Source: PLA2 sp036273915
GTDB lineage: Bacteria > Planctomycetota > PLA2
Direction: 5' to 3'
NCBI GenBank assembly: GCA_036273915.1
Contig: DASUGR010000047.1
Span: forward strand, 1-54,991
DNA length: 54,991 nucleotides
The notes beneath the pieces were generated by a model. The model searched no databases, was not told where the DNA came from, and was given only the letters and a program-made list of their open reading frames with translations. Positions 16,766 through 24,624 of the stretch are shown one piece after another. The translations under genes were made by a program, and so were the position numbers. Within the stretch, counting starts at the first letter, position 1; every line of letters begins with the position of its first letter.

Positions 16766-18250
16766 ATGCGCGCATGGTGGACGATCCTGCTCACCGCGGC
16801 ATTGGCCGCGGAGATCGCCGCGCAGGACGGCAATCCGCCGCCCGCACAGCCGGAGGCGAAGCCCGCGGAGGAGCCGAAGGAGCCCCCGGCCTGGAAGATC
16901 CCCGAAAGGGACGTGCGGAAGATCGAGGTGCCCCTGGACGAATTCCTGAGGGGCGACCCCAAGGACCGCGCCGACCTCCTCAAGAAGATCGAGAAGGCGG
17001 TGGAGAAGCCGGTGGACGGGCACTCGATGCTCGAGGACGTCACGGGCCTCGTCGCGATCGCGAACCACGCCCGCAACTTCAACCCGAAGCTCAAGAAGGG
17101 ACAGGTGCAGGAGATCCCGGTCGCGCCCGAGGTGCACGGGTTCCCGGCGATCGGCACCGTGAAGTACTGGCTCTACGTCCCGAAGGAGTACCGCGAAGAC
17201 AATCTCTGGCCGCTCCTGTTCTGCCTCCCCGACCAGAAAAAGTACGGGGACGGCAAGAAGTACGTCGAGGACTGGGTCGCGAAGAGCCCCGCGGTCGCGG
17301 AGTCCTTCCTCGTGGTCGTGCCTCAGCCGCAGGCGAAGGGGGCGCAGTGGACCACGCCGGCCTCGCTCGCTCGCGCCATGGTCAGCTTGCGGCACGCCGC
17401 GGGCACCTACGGCATCGACAGGAAGGAAGCGGGTCCCGCCACGGACTACCTGCGCGTCTTCATCGACGGTGAGGACGAGGCGTCGGTGATCGCCGCGCGC
17501 TTCCCGGAGGTGTTCGCCGGCGCGATCCTCAGGGGCGCGGACGGCCGCGCGGGCGGCCCGAACGTCGCGGCCACCGGCCAGCTGTCGGGGATGCCGGCGT
17601 TCTGCGTCGTCGACCCGAAGAGCAAGGCGCAGCGGGAGTTCGCGCAGAAGATCGCGGAGAGGAACGAGGCGACCGTGGTGGTCGAGGACGCGAGCCTCGA
17701 GGGCAACCCGACCGCGATGGGCGTCTGGATGACCAAGCTGCCGGCGCGCGCGGCGCAGCCCAAGGACATCGGCTACACCGTCCACGACGGCTCGTTCCAG
17801 CGCCACTACTGGATCAACATCATGGACTTCGACGCGAGCTACAAGCCCGCGGCGTCGTTCAAGGCGGTTGCCGACCGGTCGAAGAACGACGTCACGGTCG
17901 AGGTCGAGGGGATCAGCCGGTTCGAGATCTTCCTGTCCGACGCGCTGGTCGACCTCAGCAGGCCCGTGCGCATCGTCGTGATGGAGGAGGGACGCGAGCT
18001 CCCGTTCTTCACGACGAAGGACGGACGCGACACGCTGAGCCGCGACCTCGGCACCATGCTCGCCGAGCTCCTCGACAGCAACCATCCCTGGCGCATCTAC
18101 CCGGTCAAGCTGGTGGTGAACGTGGCGGAGCTTCGCGCGCGGACACCCGAGGAGGCGCCCCCGGAGGAGGGGGCTGACAAGCCCGCGGAGGGCGGCAAGC
18201 CCGCCGGGGGGGAGAACGGCAAGCCGCAGTCGACCGAGGCCGCCAAATGA
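16766..18250 (+). CDS. Secreted esterase-like alpha/beta-hydrolase-fold protein with atypical nucleophile elbow
   Basis: A 494-residue protein. ATG 16766 gives a signal peptide (MRAWWTILLTAALAAEIAAQ) and has GGGAGG upstream; a TTG 84 nt earlier is in frame but would bury the signal. The middle part resembles polyhydroxybutyrate depolymerase or esterase-type alpha/beta hydrolases: VKYWLYVPKEYREDNLWPLL, FLVVVPQ, and RVFIDGEDEASVIAARFPEV, followed by VFAGAI. At the nucleophile elbow the expected GxSxG reads G-E-D-E-A, so the catalytic serine is absent. The C terminus has a Glu/Pro/Gly-rich tail. It may be a non-catalytic binding protein. The next gene, efp, follows after 31 nt with its own -10 box. 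Confidence 0.6.
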   Translation: MRAWWTILLTAALAAEIAAQDGNPPPAQPEAKPAEEPKEPPAWKIPERDVRKIEVPLDEFLRGDPKDRADLLKKIEKAVEKPVDGHSMLEDVTGLVAIANHARNFNPKLKKGQVQEIPVAPEVHGFPAIGTVKYWLYVPKEYREDNLWPLLFCLPDQKKYGDGKKYVEDWVAKSPAVAESFLVVVPQPQAKGAQWTTPASLARAMVSLRHAAGTYGIDRKEAGPATDYLRVFIDGEDEASVIAARFPEVFAGAILRGADGRAGGPNVAATGQLSGMPAFCVVDPKSKAQREFAQKIAERNEATVVVEDASLEGNPTAMGVWMTKLPARAAQPKDIGYTVHDGSFQRHYWINIMDFDASYKPAASFKAVADRSKNDVTVEVEGISRFEIFLSDALVDLSRPVRIVVMEEGRELPFFTTKDGRDTLSRDLGTMLAELLDSNHPWRIYPVKLVVNVAELRARTPEEAPPEEGADKPAEGGKPAGGENGKPQSTEAAK

Positions 18251-18267
18251 CCGTTTTGCGCGGCGCG

Positions 18268-18273
18268 TATACT
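18268..18273 (+). promoter_or_regulatory. -10 box of efp (leaderless type)
   Basis: TATACT, five of six consensus bases, 8 nt before the efp ATG. Confidence 0.6.
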
Positions 18274-18281
18274 CCAGCGCG

Positions 18282-18845
18282 ATGCCGAACGTAGCCACCG
18301 ACATCCGGAAGGGGTCGGTCCTGATCCTCGACGGGGACCTCTTCGTCTGCACGGAGTTCCAGCACAAGACGCCGGGCAACCTCCGCGGCAACGTCCAGGC
18401 GAAGCTCAAGAGCCTCCGCGACGGACGATCGATCCAGCGCAAGTTCAGCTCCACGGAGCGCGTGGATTTCGCGTTCCTCGACAAGCGCCCGTGCGAGTAC
18501 CTCTACAAGGACAACGCGGGCTTCGTGTTCATGGACACGGAGACCTTCGAGCAGTTCCACCTCGCGGAGGACCAGGTCGGCGAGCAGATGGGCTTCATCG
18601 TCGAGAACGGGCAGGTCGCCGTGACGTTCCACGAGGGCAACCCGGTGTCGATCGACCTTCCCTCGTCGGTCGAGCTCAAGGTGACGCACACCGAACCCGG
18701 CGTGAAGGGGGACACGGTCTCGAACGTCTTCAAGCCCGCGACGCTCGAAACCGGCCTTGAGGTGAAGGTCCCGAACCACATCTCGATCGGCGACGTGGTG
18801 AAGATCTCGACCGAGACCAAGGACTTCCTCGGCCGCGCCACGTAG
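18282..18845 (+). CDS. efp: Translation elongation factor P
   Basis: A 187-residue protein, the normal three-domain length. EF-P binds between the P and E sites and rescues ribosomes stalled at polyproline. Family features are the KOW-like N domain (VLILDGDLFVCTEFQHKTPG), the middle OB domain and the C-terminal signature region (GDVVKISTETKDFLGR). At the tip of domain I the sequence is TPGNLRGN, so the lysine that is beta-lysylated in E. coli (PGKG) is replaced by Asn. The same kind of tip is known to me from some other bacterial EF-Ps. Read from its own TATACT box. Confidence 0.93.
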   Translation: MPNVATDIRKGSVLILDGDLFVCTEFQHKTPGNLRGNVQAKLKSLRDGRSIQRKFSSTERVDFAFLDKRPCEYLYKDNAGFVFMDTETFEQFHLAEDQVGEQMGFIVENGQVAVTFHEGNPVSIDLPSSVELKVTHTEPGVKGDTVSNVFKPATLETGLEVKVPNHISIGDVVKISTETKDFLGRAT

Positions 18846-19239
18846 CGGCCTCGAAACCACGGCCCCGGCTTGGCGATCGGAGGGGGCTCCGGGGGCCGGG
18901 AACCCGGGCGAGGCCCCCTTGGCAACCTGTGGACACCCCTGTGGAAAAGTCCGCGGGCCGTCGCCGCAACCTCGGATCAAGAGGCGGGTTGCGGCCACCC
19001 GTCGTGGGCTGAAGCCGTGTGCACGGCGGGGTCCCCGTGCGGGCCCCCCGGAGCCCCCTCGCGTCCGGCGCGCGACGGCCGGACTCCACGCGAAGGGAAA
19101 TGCGACCAGGGACGAACTTTCGGGTGAAAAGGGGAAAAATACAGGAATGAAGGGGGAAAGTTTTACGCTCTGGAGCAACCCCGGTCGCAAGGATTTTCCC
19201 GTGCCACGATCTCTCTCAGCCGCACCCTCGCGGCGGTCT
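18846..19239. other. 394-bp gene-free region between convergent efp and selD
   Basis: I see no gene. It holds two G-rich repeat copies (18877-18900 on +, 19041-19060 on -). It also holds two DnaA-box-like direct repeats (TGTGGACAC at 18928-18936 and TGTGGAAAA at 18940-18948) and, at about 19095-19180, a purine-rich, comparatively AT-rich stretch with repeated GGGAAA-type blocks. No selC-type tRNA could be found here. Confidence 0.5.
18877..18900 (+). repeat. G-rich dispersed repeat, copy downstream of efp
   Basis: GATCGGAGGGGGCTCCGGGG plus GCCGGG; CTCC spacer variant. Confidence 0.45.
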
Positions 19240-20277
19240 TCAGGCTACCACGACGGAGGCCCCCTTGGGGAGGATCTCCCCGACCTCCCGCGCCCACGGG
19301 TCGCCGCCCTCGTGGAGATCCCGCAACAGGGCTTCCGACCGCTCCGGCGGCACCGCCATGAGGATCCCCCCCGACGTCTGGACGTCGTGCACGAGGATGC
19401 GATGGAAGTCGCTCGCCGAAGGCGCGATCTCGATCCGCTCCCGCGCGAACGCGAGGTTGCGCTTCGACCCGCCGCACGCGTAGCGGTCGAGCACATAGGG
19501 ACGCGCCTCCTCGAGCACCGGCAGGTCCGCCGCGCGGAACCGGAACGACACGCCCGAACTCGAGGCCATCTCGTACGCGTGGCCGACGAGGCCGAACCCG
19601 GTGACGTCGGTCGCCGCGCGCACGCCCGCCCGGAGCATGGCGGCGCACGCGTTCCGGTTGAGCCTCGCCATCACGCGCTGCGCCGCGTCGATGTGCGCGG
19701 GCGCCACGGCGCCGGCCTTGAGCGCGGTCGTCAGGCAGCCGATCCCGAGCGGCTTCGTGAGCACCAGCCGGTCGCCCGCGCGCGCGCCCGTGTTGCGCAC
19801 GATGCGCTCCGGGTGGATCGTGCCGACCACGCCGAGGCCGAACTTCACCTCCTCGTCCTGGATCGAGTGGCCGCCGGCCATGGCGCAGTCGGCCTCCTCG
19901 AGCGCGTCGAACGACCCCTGCAGGATCTGGCGCAACGGCTCGTGGCCGAGCTTCGCGAGCGGGTACCCCACGAAGTTCACTGCCGACACCGGGGTGCCGC
20001 CCATCGCCCAGACGTCGCTGAGCGAGTTGGCCGCGGCGATGCGCCCGAACCAGTAGGGGTCGTCGACGACCGGCGGGAAGATGTCGATCGTCTGCACCAG
20101 CGCGAGATCGTCGCTGATCTTGAAGACGCCCGCGTCGTCCATCGTCTCGACCCCCACCAGCAGCGCGGGATGGCGGGGGATGCGGAGGCTGCCCAGGACC
20201 TGGGCGAGCTGCTCTTTGCCGAGCTTCGCCGCTCAGCCGCCGGCGCTCGAGTACTGCGTCAGCCGGATGCCGGTCAT
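19240..20277 (-). CDS. selD: Selenide, water dikinase SelD, a selenoprotein with UGA-encoded selenocysteine
   Basis: A 345-residue protein. SelD makes selenophosphate from selenide and ATP. An ordinary translation stops at TGA (20235-20233), codon 15, but the frame continues into a full-length SelD. Before the TGA the protein reads MTGIRLTQYSSAGG and after it AAKLGKEQLAQVL, exactly the position where SelD carries its catalytic Cys or Sec. The TGA is therefore read as selenocysteine. Downstream are MDDAGVFKISDD, SDVWAMGGTPVSA and the TDVTGFGLVGHAYEM motif of the family. The ATG overlaps the selA stop (ATGA), indicating translational coupling. A SECIS-like hairpin follows the TGA. Automatic annotation would probably start at 20157 and lose the active site. 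Confidence 0.92.
20185..20214 (-). promoter_or_regulatory. Bacterial SECIS-like hairpin in selD
   Basis: Downstream of the UGA on the minus strand, GCCCAG (20205-20200) pairs with CTGGGC (20196-20191). The stem extends by GCT/AGC past one bulged C (20206), and GAG/CTC can pair further out. The apical part reads CAGGTCCTG, which contains the GGUC seen in the E. coli fdhF SECIS loop. The stem starts 27 nt after the UGA, somewhat farther than in fdhF. Confidence 0.65.
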
Positions 20278-21647
20278 GACACCTCCTTCAAAGCGCGGAC
20301 GAGCAGGCGGTCGTCGCCGGGCAGGAGCGTCCGCGGGTCGATGCAGACGAGATCGTCGACGATGCGGGCGTACACGGGCGGGTCGCCGAACCGGAGCATC
20401 CGCGCGAGCGCCGCCGCCGAGAGCGTCGGGTGGCGGATCGAGACGAGCGTCGTGGGCAGGCTCCCGCCCGGAAGCGATCCGCTCCCGACCTCGCTGAAGC
20501 CGGGCCGGACCTCGGTCGCGAGCCGCGGCGCCTCTTTCTTGAGCCGGGCGCGCAGCGCCGACGCGCGCCGCTTCAGGTCCGGCGCGCCCATGTGGAGCAT
20601 GCGGAACGTCGGGTGCGCATCCCCCGGCCCGCCCGGCGCGAGGAAGAGGCCGAGCGTGGCCTCGAGCGCGCAGAGGGTCATCTTGTCGACGCGCAGCGCG
20701 CGGAAGAGCGGGTTCTTCCGGACGCGGTCGATCCACTCGAGCTTGCCGAGGAGGATCCCGCACTGCGGCCCGCCGATCAGCTTGTCGCCCGAGCAGGTCA
20801 CGAGGTCCGCGCCGAGGGCGAGGCTCTCGCCGATCTCCGGCTCCGGCTCGATGGGCACGAGCGCGCCCGCGCCGAGATCGTCCATCACCGGCACGTTCGC
20901 CGCCCTGCCGAGCTCGATCAGCTCCCCGAGCGGCACCTCCGCGGTGAAGCCGACGGTGCGGAAGTTCGACGGGTGGACGCGCAGCAGCAGGCCGGTCGAA
21001 GGCCCGATCGCGTCCGCGTAGTCGCGCCGGTGCGTCCGGTTCGTCGTGCCGACCTCCTTCAGCACGACGCCGGCCGCCTTGAAGACGTCGGGCATGCGGA
21101 ACGACCCGCCGATCTCGACGAGCTGCCCGCGCGAGATGACCACCTCGCGCCCCGCGGCGAGCGTGTTGAGCGCGATGAGCGTGGCCGCGGCGTTGTTGTT
21201 GACGACGGTCGCCGCCTCGGCGCCGGTCAGCGCCGTGAGCATCCGCGCGGCCGCGGTCTCGCGCCGCACCCGCTGCCCCTCCTGGCGGTCCACCGAGACG
21301 ACGCAGTAGCCCTGGAGCTCGCGGTCGAGCGCCTCGATCACTTTGGGCGCGAAGGCGGCGCGCCCGAGCCCGGTGTGGAGGATCACGCCGGTCGCGTTCA
21401 CGCAGCGGACGATGCCGGGCGCGAGCCGCGCCGAGAGGCGGGCGCCGGCGCGCTCGGCCACCGCCTCGGGGGCGAGATCTCCCGGGTCGCCGCCCTCCTT
21501 CATCGTCCCCCGGAGGTCCTCGACGAGCGCCCGCACCTCGGCGTCGACGAGCCGGGGGAGGAAGCGCGCCTTGAGCCTTCCCGCGGCGGCGGTCTTGAGC
21601 ACGCGGTCGATCGAGGGGAGCTTTCTCAACTGCTTCGCCGTGTCCAC
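20274..21647 (-). CDS. selA: L-seryl-tRNA(Sec) selenium transferase SelA
   Basis: A 457-residue PLP enzyme that converts Ser-tRNA(Sec) to Sec-tRNA(Sec) with selenophosphate. Family features are LRKLPSIDRVL at the N terminus, VNATGVILHTGLGRAA near residue 83, VVNNNAAAT, SRGQLVEIGGSFRMPDV, and the PLP lysine in TCSGDKLIGGPQCG (Lys289 here). The start is GTG, 7 nt after a TAGCCT box (21655-21660, minus strand), which fits the leaderless pattern. It overlaps selD by four bases. Length is normal. Confidence 0.95.
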   Translation of the reverse strand: MDTAKQLRKLPSIDRVLKTAAAGRLKARFLPRLVDAEVRALVEDLRGTMKEGGDPGDLAPEAVAERAGARLSARLAPGIVRCVNATGVILHTGLGRAAFAPKVIEALDRELQGYCVVSVDRQEGQRVRRETAAARMLTALTGAEAATVVNNNAAATLIALNTLAAGREVVISRGQLVEIGGSFRMPDVFKAAGVVLKEVGTTNRTHRRDYADAIGPSTGLLLRVHPSNFRTVGFTAEVPLGELIELGRAANVPVMDDLGAGALVPIEPEPEIGESLALGADLVTCSGDKLIGGPQCGILLGKLEWIDRVRKNPLFRALRVDKMTLCALEATLGLFLAPGGPGDAHPTFRMLHMGAPDLKRRASALRARLKKEAPRLATEVRPGFSEVGSGSLPGGSLPTTLVSIRHPTLSAAALARMLRFGDPPVYARIVDDLVCIDPRTLLPGDDRLLVRALKEVS

Positions 21648-21777
21648 GGCGCATAGGCTAGCAGGGGCCCCCCGGCGGGGGAGGGAAGGGTGTCCGCGGG
21701 AGGGGAGGGGCGGCGCCGGCGAGTTCCCTCGGACCGGCGGGGTCTGGGCCGGCCGCGGCCGAAAGGTCGCGGGCCGC

Positions 21778-23712
21778 CTACGTGGCGTCGATCCCGCGCT
21801 CGGCCATCACCTCCCCCTTGCGCGTGAAGAGGCGGGCGTTGCCGTCGCGGCGGGTGGCGCCGAGCTTGTCGTAGTACTCGAGGAGCGGGATCAACCACTT
21901 CCGGCTGATCCCTCCGAGGACCGCCTTCGCGTCGACCGGCTCGAAGCTCCCGCGCTTCACGGCGACCGCTTTCAGGAGCCGGAGCCCCTCGTCGAGCACC
22001 CGCTTGCTGTAGACGAGGTCGGGCGCCACGTCGCGGACCTCGCGGCGGTCGCGCAGGAAGGTCAGCGCGCGCCGGACGGTCGCCGCGTCGAGGCCGCTCG
22101 CGGACGCGAGCTTCGGAGCCTCGGGCGGCGCGAAGCGGCCGTCCGCGAGGCACTTGAGCAGCCGGTCCGCGGCGCGCGACAGCTCCGGGTCGAGGTCGAC
22201 CTTGAACCCCGCGAGCCGGACGTTCCGCCCGTCCACCTCGACCGCGTCGCCGAGGCGGGCGAGCGCCGCCTCGACCAGCGACTCCGGCACCTGCGCCCGG
22301 TCGCGCACGTCGGCGACCGCCAGCGCCGCGACGAGCGGGTTCTCCCTGTGGAGCGTCTCGAGCGCGTTCCGCACCGCCTGGGCCGCGCGCGCGACCGCCG
22401 TCGCCTCGACGTAGGCCCCGTTCGGCAGGATCGCGAGGTCGCCCCGCGCGCGCATGCCCTCGAGAAGCCGCGTCGCCGCGTCGCGGTCGAGCCGCGCGCG
22501 CGCCGCGAGGTCTCCTGCCCCCGAAGCCCCCTCCAACTCCAGCGCCAGCCGGAGCCGCCGAACGGGATCGCCGAGCGCCTCGGCCCAGCGGCGCAACGCT
22601 TCCTGCCGGGCGGTGTCCTTCCGCCTCACGGCCTCGTCCGCCGCGGCGACGATCCTGCCCCCGCCGACCGTGTCCGCCGCGTTGTCCGAGCGCAGGATGA
22701 ACGCGGCGCCGTCGAGCACCGTGACCGGCTCCGCGGTGCGGATCTCGGCCAGCGCGCTCTCGCCGGGCGCGAGCGCGTTCCGGTCGAGGAGGTGCACGGT
22801 GGCCATCGCCTCGAGCGTGCCCGTCAGGAACCGAGCGCGGGCGGCGTGGCGCAGCGCGCGGCGCTCGCCCGCGAGCAGGGTCAGGTCGACGACGACGTGC
22901 CGCGTCGCGCGGAACACGCCGGGCGTCGCGACGACCATGCCCCGCCCGACCTCGTCGTGGTGGATATTGGCGAGGTTCAGCGCGGTCCGGTGGCCCGCGC
23001 GCGCCGCCTCCGCGGGCTCGTGGTAGATCTCGATCGCGCGCACCCGGACGCGCCGCCCGGCGGGGAGGAGCTCGAGCTCGTCGCCGGTGCGCACGGTGCC
23101 CGCCGCGGGCACGCCGGTCGCGATGCACCCGAAGCCCGCGGCGGCGAAGGTGCGCTGCACGGCGAGGAAGAAGGCGCGCGGGTCGTCCGTCGCGGTCGTC
23201 TCCGCGACGAGCGCGAGGATCTTCGCGCGCAGCGCGTCGACGCCCTCGCCGGTCGCGGCCGAGCAGGGGAGGATCTCGGCGCCCTTGAGCCACGTGCCGT
23301 CGAGGAACTCGCGCAGCTCCTCCTTCGCGAGCTCCCGCGTCTCGGCGTCGACCGCGTCGATCTTGTTGAGCACGACGAGCACGCGCTTCACGCCGAGCAG
23401 CGAGAGGATGTCGACGTGCTCGCGCGTCTGCGGCATGACGCCGTCGTCGGCCGCGACCACGAGGAGCGCGAGGTCGATGCCGGTCGCGCCGGCGACCATG
23501 TTGCGCACGAACCGCTCGTGGCCGGGCAGGTCGACGAAGCCGATGCGCCGGCCGTCCTCCGTGCGCATCTCGGCGTAGCCGATGTCGATCGTCATCCCGC
23601 GCTCGCGCTCGTAGGGGCGGTCGGCGCGCATGCCGGTCAGGCGCTCGACGAGGAGCGTCTTGCCGTGGTCGATGTGGCCGGCGGTGCCGACGGTAACGGG
23701 CGTGGTGTCCAT
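21778..23712 (-). CDS. selB: Selenocysteine-specific elongation factor SelB
   Basis: A 644-residue protein that delivers Sec-tRNA(Sec) to ribosomes at UGA codons by also binding the SECIS. The N-terminal GTPase shows G1 (GTAGHIDHGKT, residues 9-19), G3 (DLPGHE) and G4 (NKID). Beta-barrel domains follow, and the C-terminal ~200 residues form winged helices that bind SECIS RNA (for example GGISRKWLIPLLEYYDKLGA). A G-rich repeat copy lies inside the gene (22517-22535) and encodes EGASGAGD in a linker. selA follows after 130 nt that hold no gene. A TAGGCT box lies 12 nt before the ATG. Confidence 0.95.
   Translation of the reverse strand: MDTTPVTVGTAGHIDHGKTLLVERLTGMRADRPYERERGMTIDIGYAEMRTEDGRRIGFVDLPGHERFVRNMVAGATGIDLALLVVAADDGVMPQTREHVDILSLLGVKRVLVVLNKIDAVDAETRELAKEELREFLDGTWLKGAEILPCSAATGEGVDALRAKILALVAETTATDDPRAFFLAVQRTFAAAGFGCIATGVPAAGTVRTGDELELLPAGRRVRVRAIEIYHEPAEAARAGHRTALNLANIHHDEVGRGMVVATPGVFRATRHVVVDLTLLAGERRALRHAARARFLTGTLEAMATVHLLDRNALAPGESALAEIRTAEPVTVLDGAAFILRSDNAADTVGGGRIVAAADEAVRRKDTARQEALRRWAEALGDPVRRLRLALELEGASGAGDLAARARLDRDAATRLLEGMRARGDLAILPNGAYVEATAVARAAQAVRNALETLHRENPLVAALAVADVRDRAQVPESLVEAALARLGDAVEVDGRNVRLAGFKVDLDPELSRAADRLLKCLADGRFAPPEAPKLASASGLDAATVRRALTFLRDRREVRDVAPDLVYSKRVLDEGLRLLKAVAVKRGSFEPVDAKAVLGGISRKWLIPLLEYYDKLGATRRDGNARLFTRKGEVMAERGIDAT
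22517..22535 (-). repeat. G-rich dispersed repeat inside selB
   Basis: On the minus strand GAGGGGGCTTCGGGGGCAGG; it is read as Glu-Gly-Ala-Ser-Gly-Ala-Gly. Confidence 0.45.
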
Positions 23713-23754
23713 CCGCGGCCGGTAAGCCTACCAACGGCGCCGGGAGGAGTGGCC

Positions 23755-24492
23755 CTAGCGGCCGTGGAGCACGTCGCCGTCGGCGAGGATCCGAAGGGCC
23801 GGGTCCTTGAGCGCCGCGCACTGCGCTCGGATCGGCGCCTCGTGCTGGGGCTTCAGGTGGGTCACGAGGATCTCGGCCTTCGTCCCGAGGAACGCGCGCC
23901 AGGACCGCAGGTCCTTGGGCGTCTGGTGACCGAACCGGTTCGCCATCGCCGCGACCTCGTCCGGATAGGCGGCCTCGACGCAGGCCGCGTCGGGCGTCCG
24001 GTCGGCCACCCAGCGCGCCACCGACTCGTCGAACCTCGTGTCGCCGACGATCGCCAGCGCGTAGCCGGGCGCGCGGCAGACGTAGGACACGCACGGCACC
24101 GTGTGGTTCGCGGGCCCCACCTCGATCTCCCAGCCGCCGAGCTTCAACTTCTTCCCGGGCGTCACCTCGTGCCACTCCGCGAGGTCGGAGAGATCGGGCC
24201 AGATGTGGCCGTCGAGGAGGTGCGCGCGGACCGCGTCGAGCGTCTGCTTCAGGCCGTGGATGCGCGGCCGGGCGCCGTCGCCGAGCAGGAACGGGATCCC
24301 GAGCGTGTGGTCCAGGTGCGCGTGCGAGAGGAGGAGGTCCTTCAGCGGCGCGCGGTCCGCGACGGCGAGCCCGTGGGCGGCCGCGCCCGCGTCGACGAGG
24401 ACGCCCCCGGAGAGGAGATAGGACGTCGTCAGCCTTCCCGGCGACGGCGCCCCAGCCACCCCGAGCGCCTGCACGCGCGCGCTCTCCTTCAC
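23755..24492 (-). CDS. Metallo-beta-lactamase-fold hydrolase, class II cyclic-nucleotide phosphodiesterase-like
   Basis: About 245 residues. The metal-binding motif HAHLDH occurs in LLLSHAHLDHTLGIPFLL, with further ligands in PANHTVP, AIVGDTRFDE and VTHLKPQHE. The early placement of the motif and the LVDAGAAAHGLA strand resemble class II 3',5'-cyclic nucleotide phosphodiesterases, but substrate cannot be read from the sequence. I start at GTG 24492 because a TAGAAT box (24500-24505, minus strand) would overlap the upstream ATG 24501; that ATG is the alternative. It lies 42 nt before selB on the same strand, so it may be co-transcribed with the selenium genes, though no functional link is known. 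Confidence 0.72.
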   Translation of the reverse strand: MKESARVQALGVAGAPSPGRLTTSYLLSGGVLVDAGAAAHGLAVADRAPLKDLLLSHAHLDHTLGIPFLLGDGARPRIHGLKQTLDAVRAHLLDGHIWPDLSDLAEWHEVTPGKKLKLGGWEIEVGPANHTVPCVSYVCRAPGYALAIVGDTRFDESVARWVADRTPDAACVEAAYPDEVAAMANRFGHQTPKDLRSWRAFLGTKAEILVTHLKPQHEAPIRAQCAALKDPALRILADGDVLHGR

Positions 24493-24510
24493 GCGGCGCA
24501 TTCTACGTCC

Positions 24511-24531
24511 CGGGTCCCCCCGGGCCCCCCC
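24511..24531 (-). repeat. G-rich dispersed repeat in the divergent promoter region
   Basis: Minus strand GCGGGGGGGCCCGGGGGGACC; it lies between the divergent -10 boxes of the MBL hydrolase and ABC genes. Confidence 0.45.
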
Positions 24532-24584
24532 GCATCCGGGCGCGCGCGCGTCCTCTCCGCCCGCGGATTCCGCACCGAGAAGCC

Positions 24585-24614
24585 TTGACCGTCCCCGGAA
24601 CACCCCACTATGCT
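24585..24614 (+). promoter_or_regulatory. Sigma-70 promoter of the orphan oppDF-murJ unit, leaderless type
   Basis: TTGACC, 18-bp spacer, TATGCT (24609-24614). The start ATG at 24625 is 10 nt downstream; an earlier in-frame ATG at 24610 lies inside the -10 box and cannot be the start of a transcript made here. Confidence 0.7.
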
Positions 24615-24624
24615 CCGGGTCCTC

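Noticed and set aside
18990..19030. Minus-strand GGCTTCAGCC as the anticodon arm of tRNA-Sec
   Set aside because: The loop would hold only four bases, and no acceptor stem, T arm or CCA can be built around it.
18846..19239. Chromosomal replication origin
   Set aside because: Only two DnaA-like boxes, no dnaA or dnaN nearby, and genes on both sides converge; kept as a low-interest observation only.
20233..20235. TGA at the beginning of selD as a nonsense mutation or a later start at 20157
   Set aside because: The frame before and after the TGA matches SelD around its Cys/Sec site, selA and selB are adjacent, and a SECIS-like hairpin follows.
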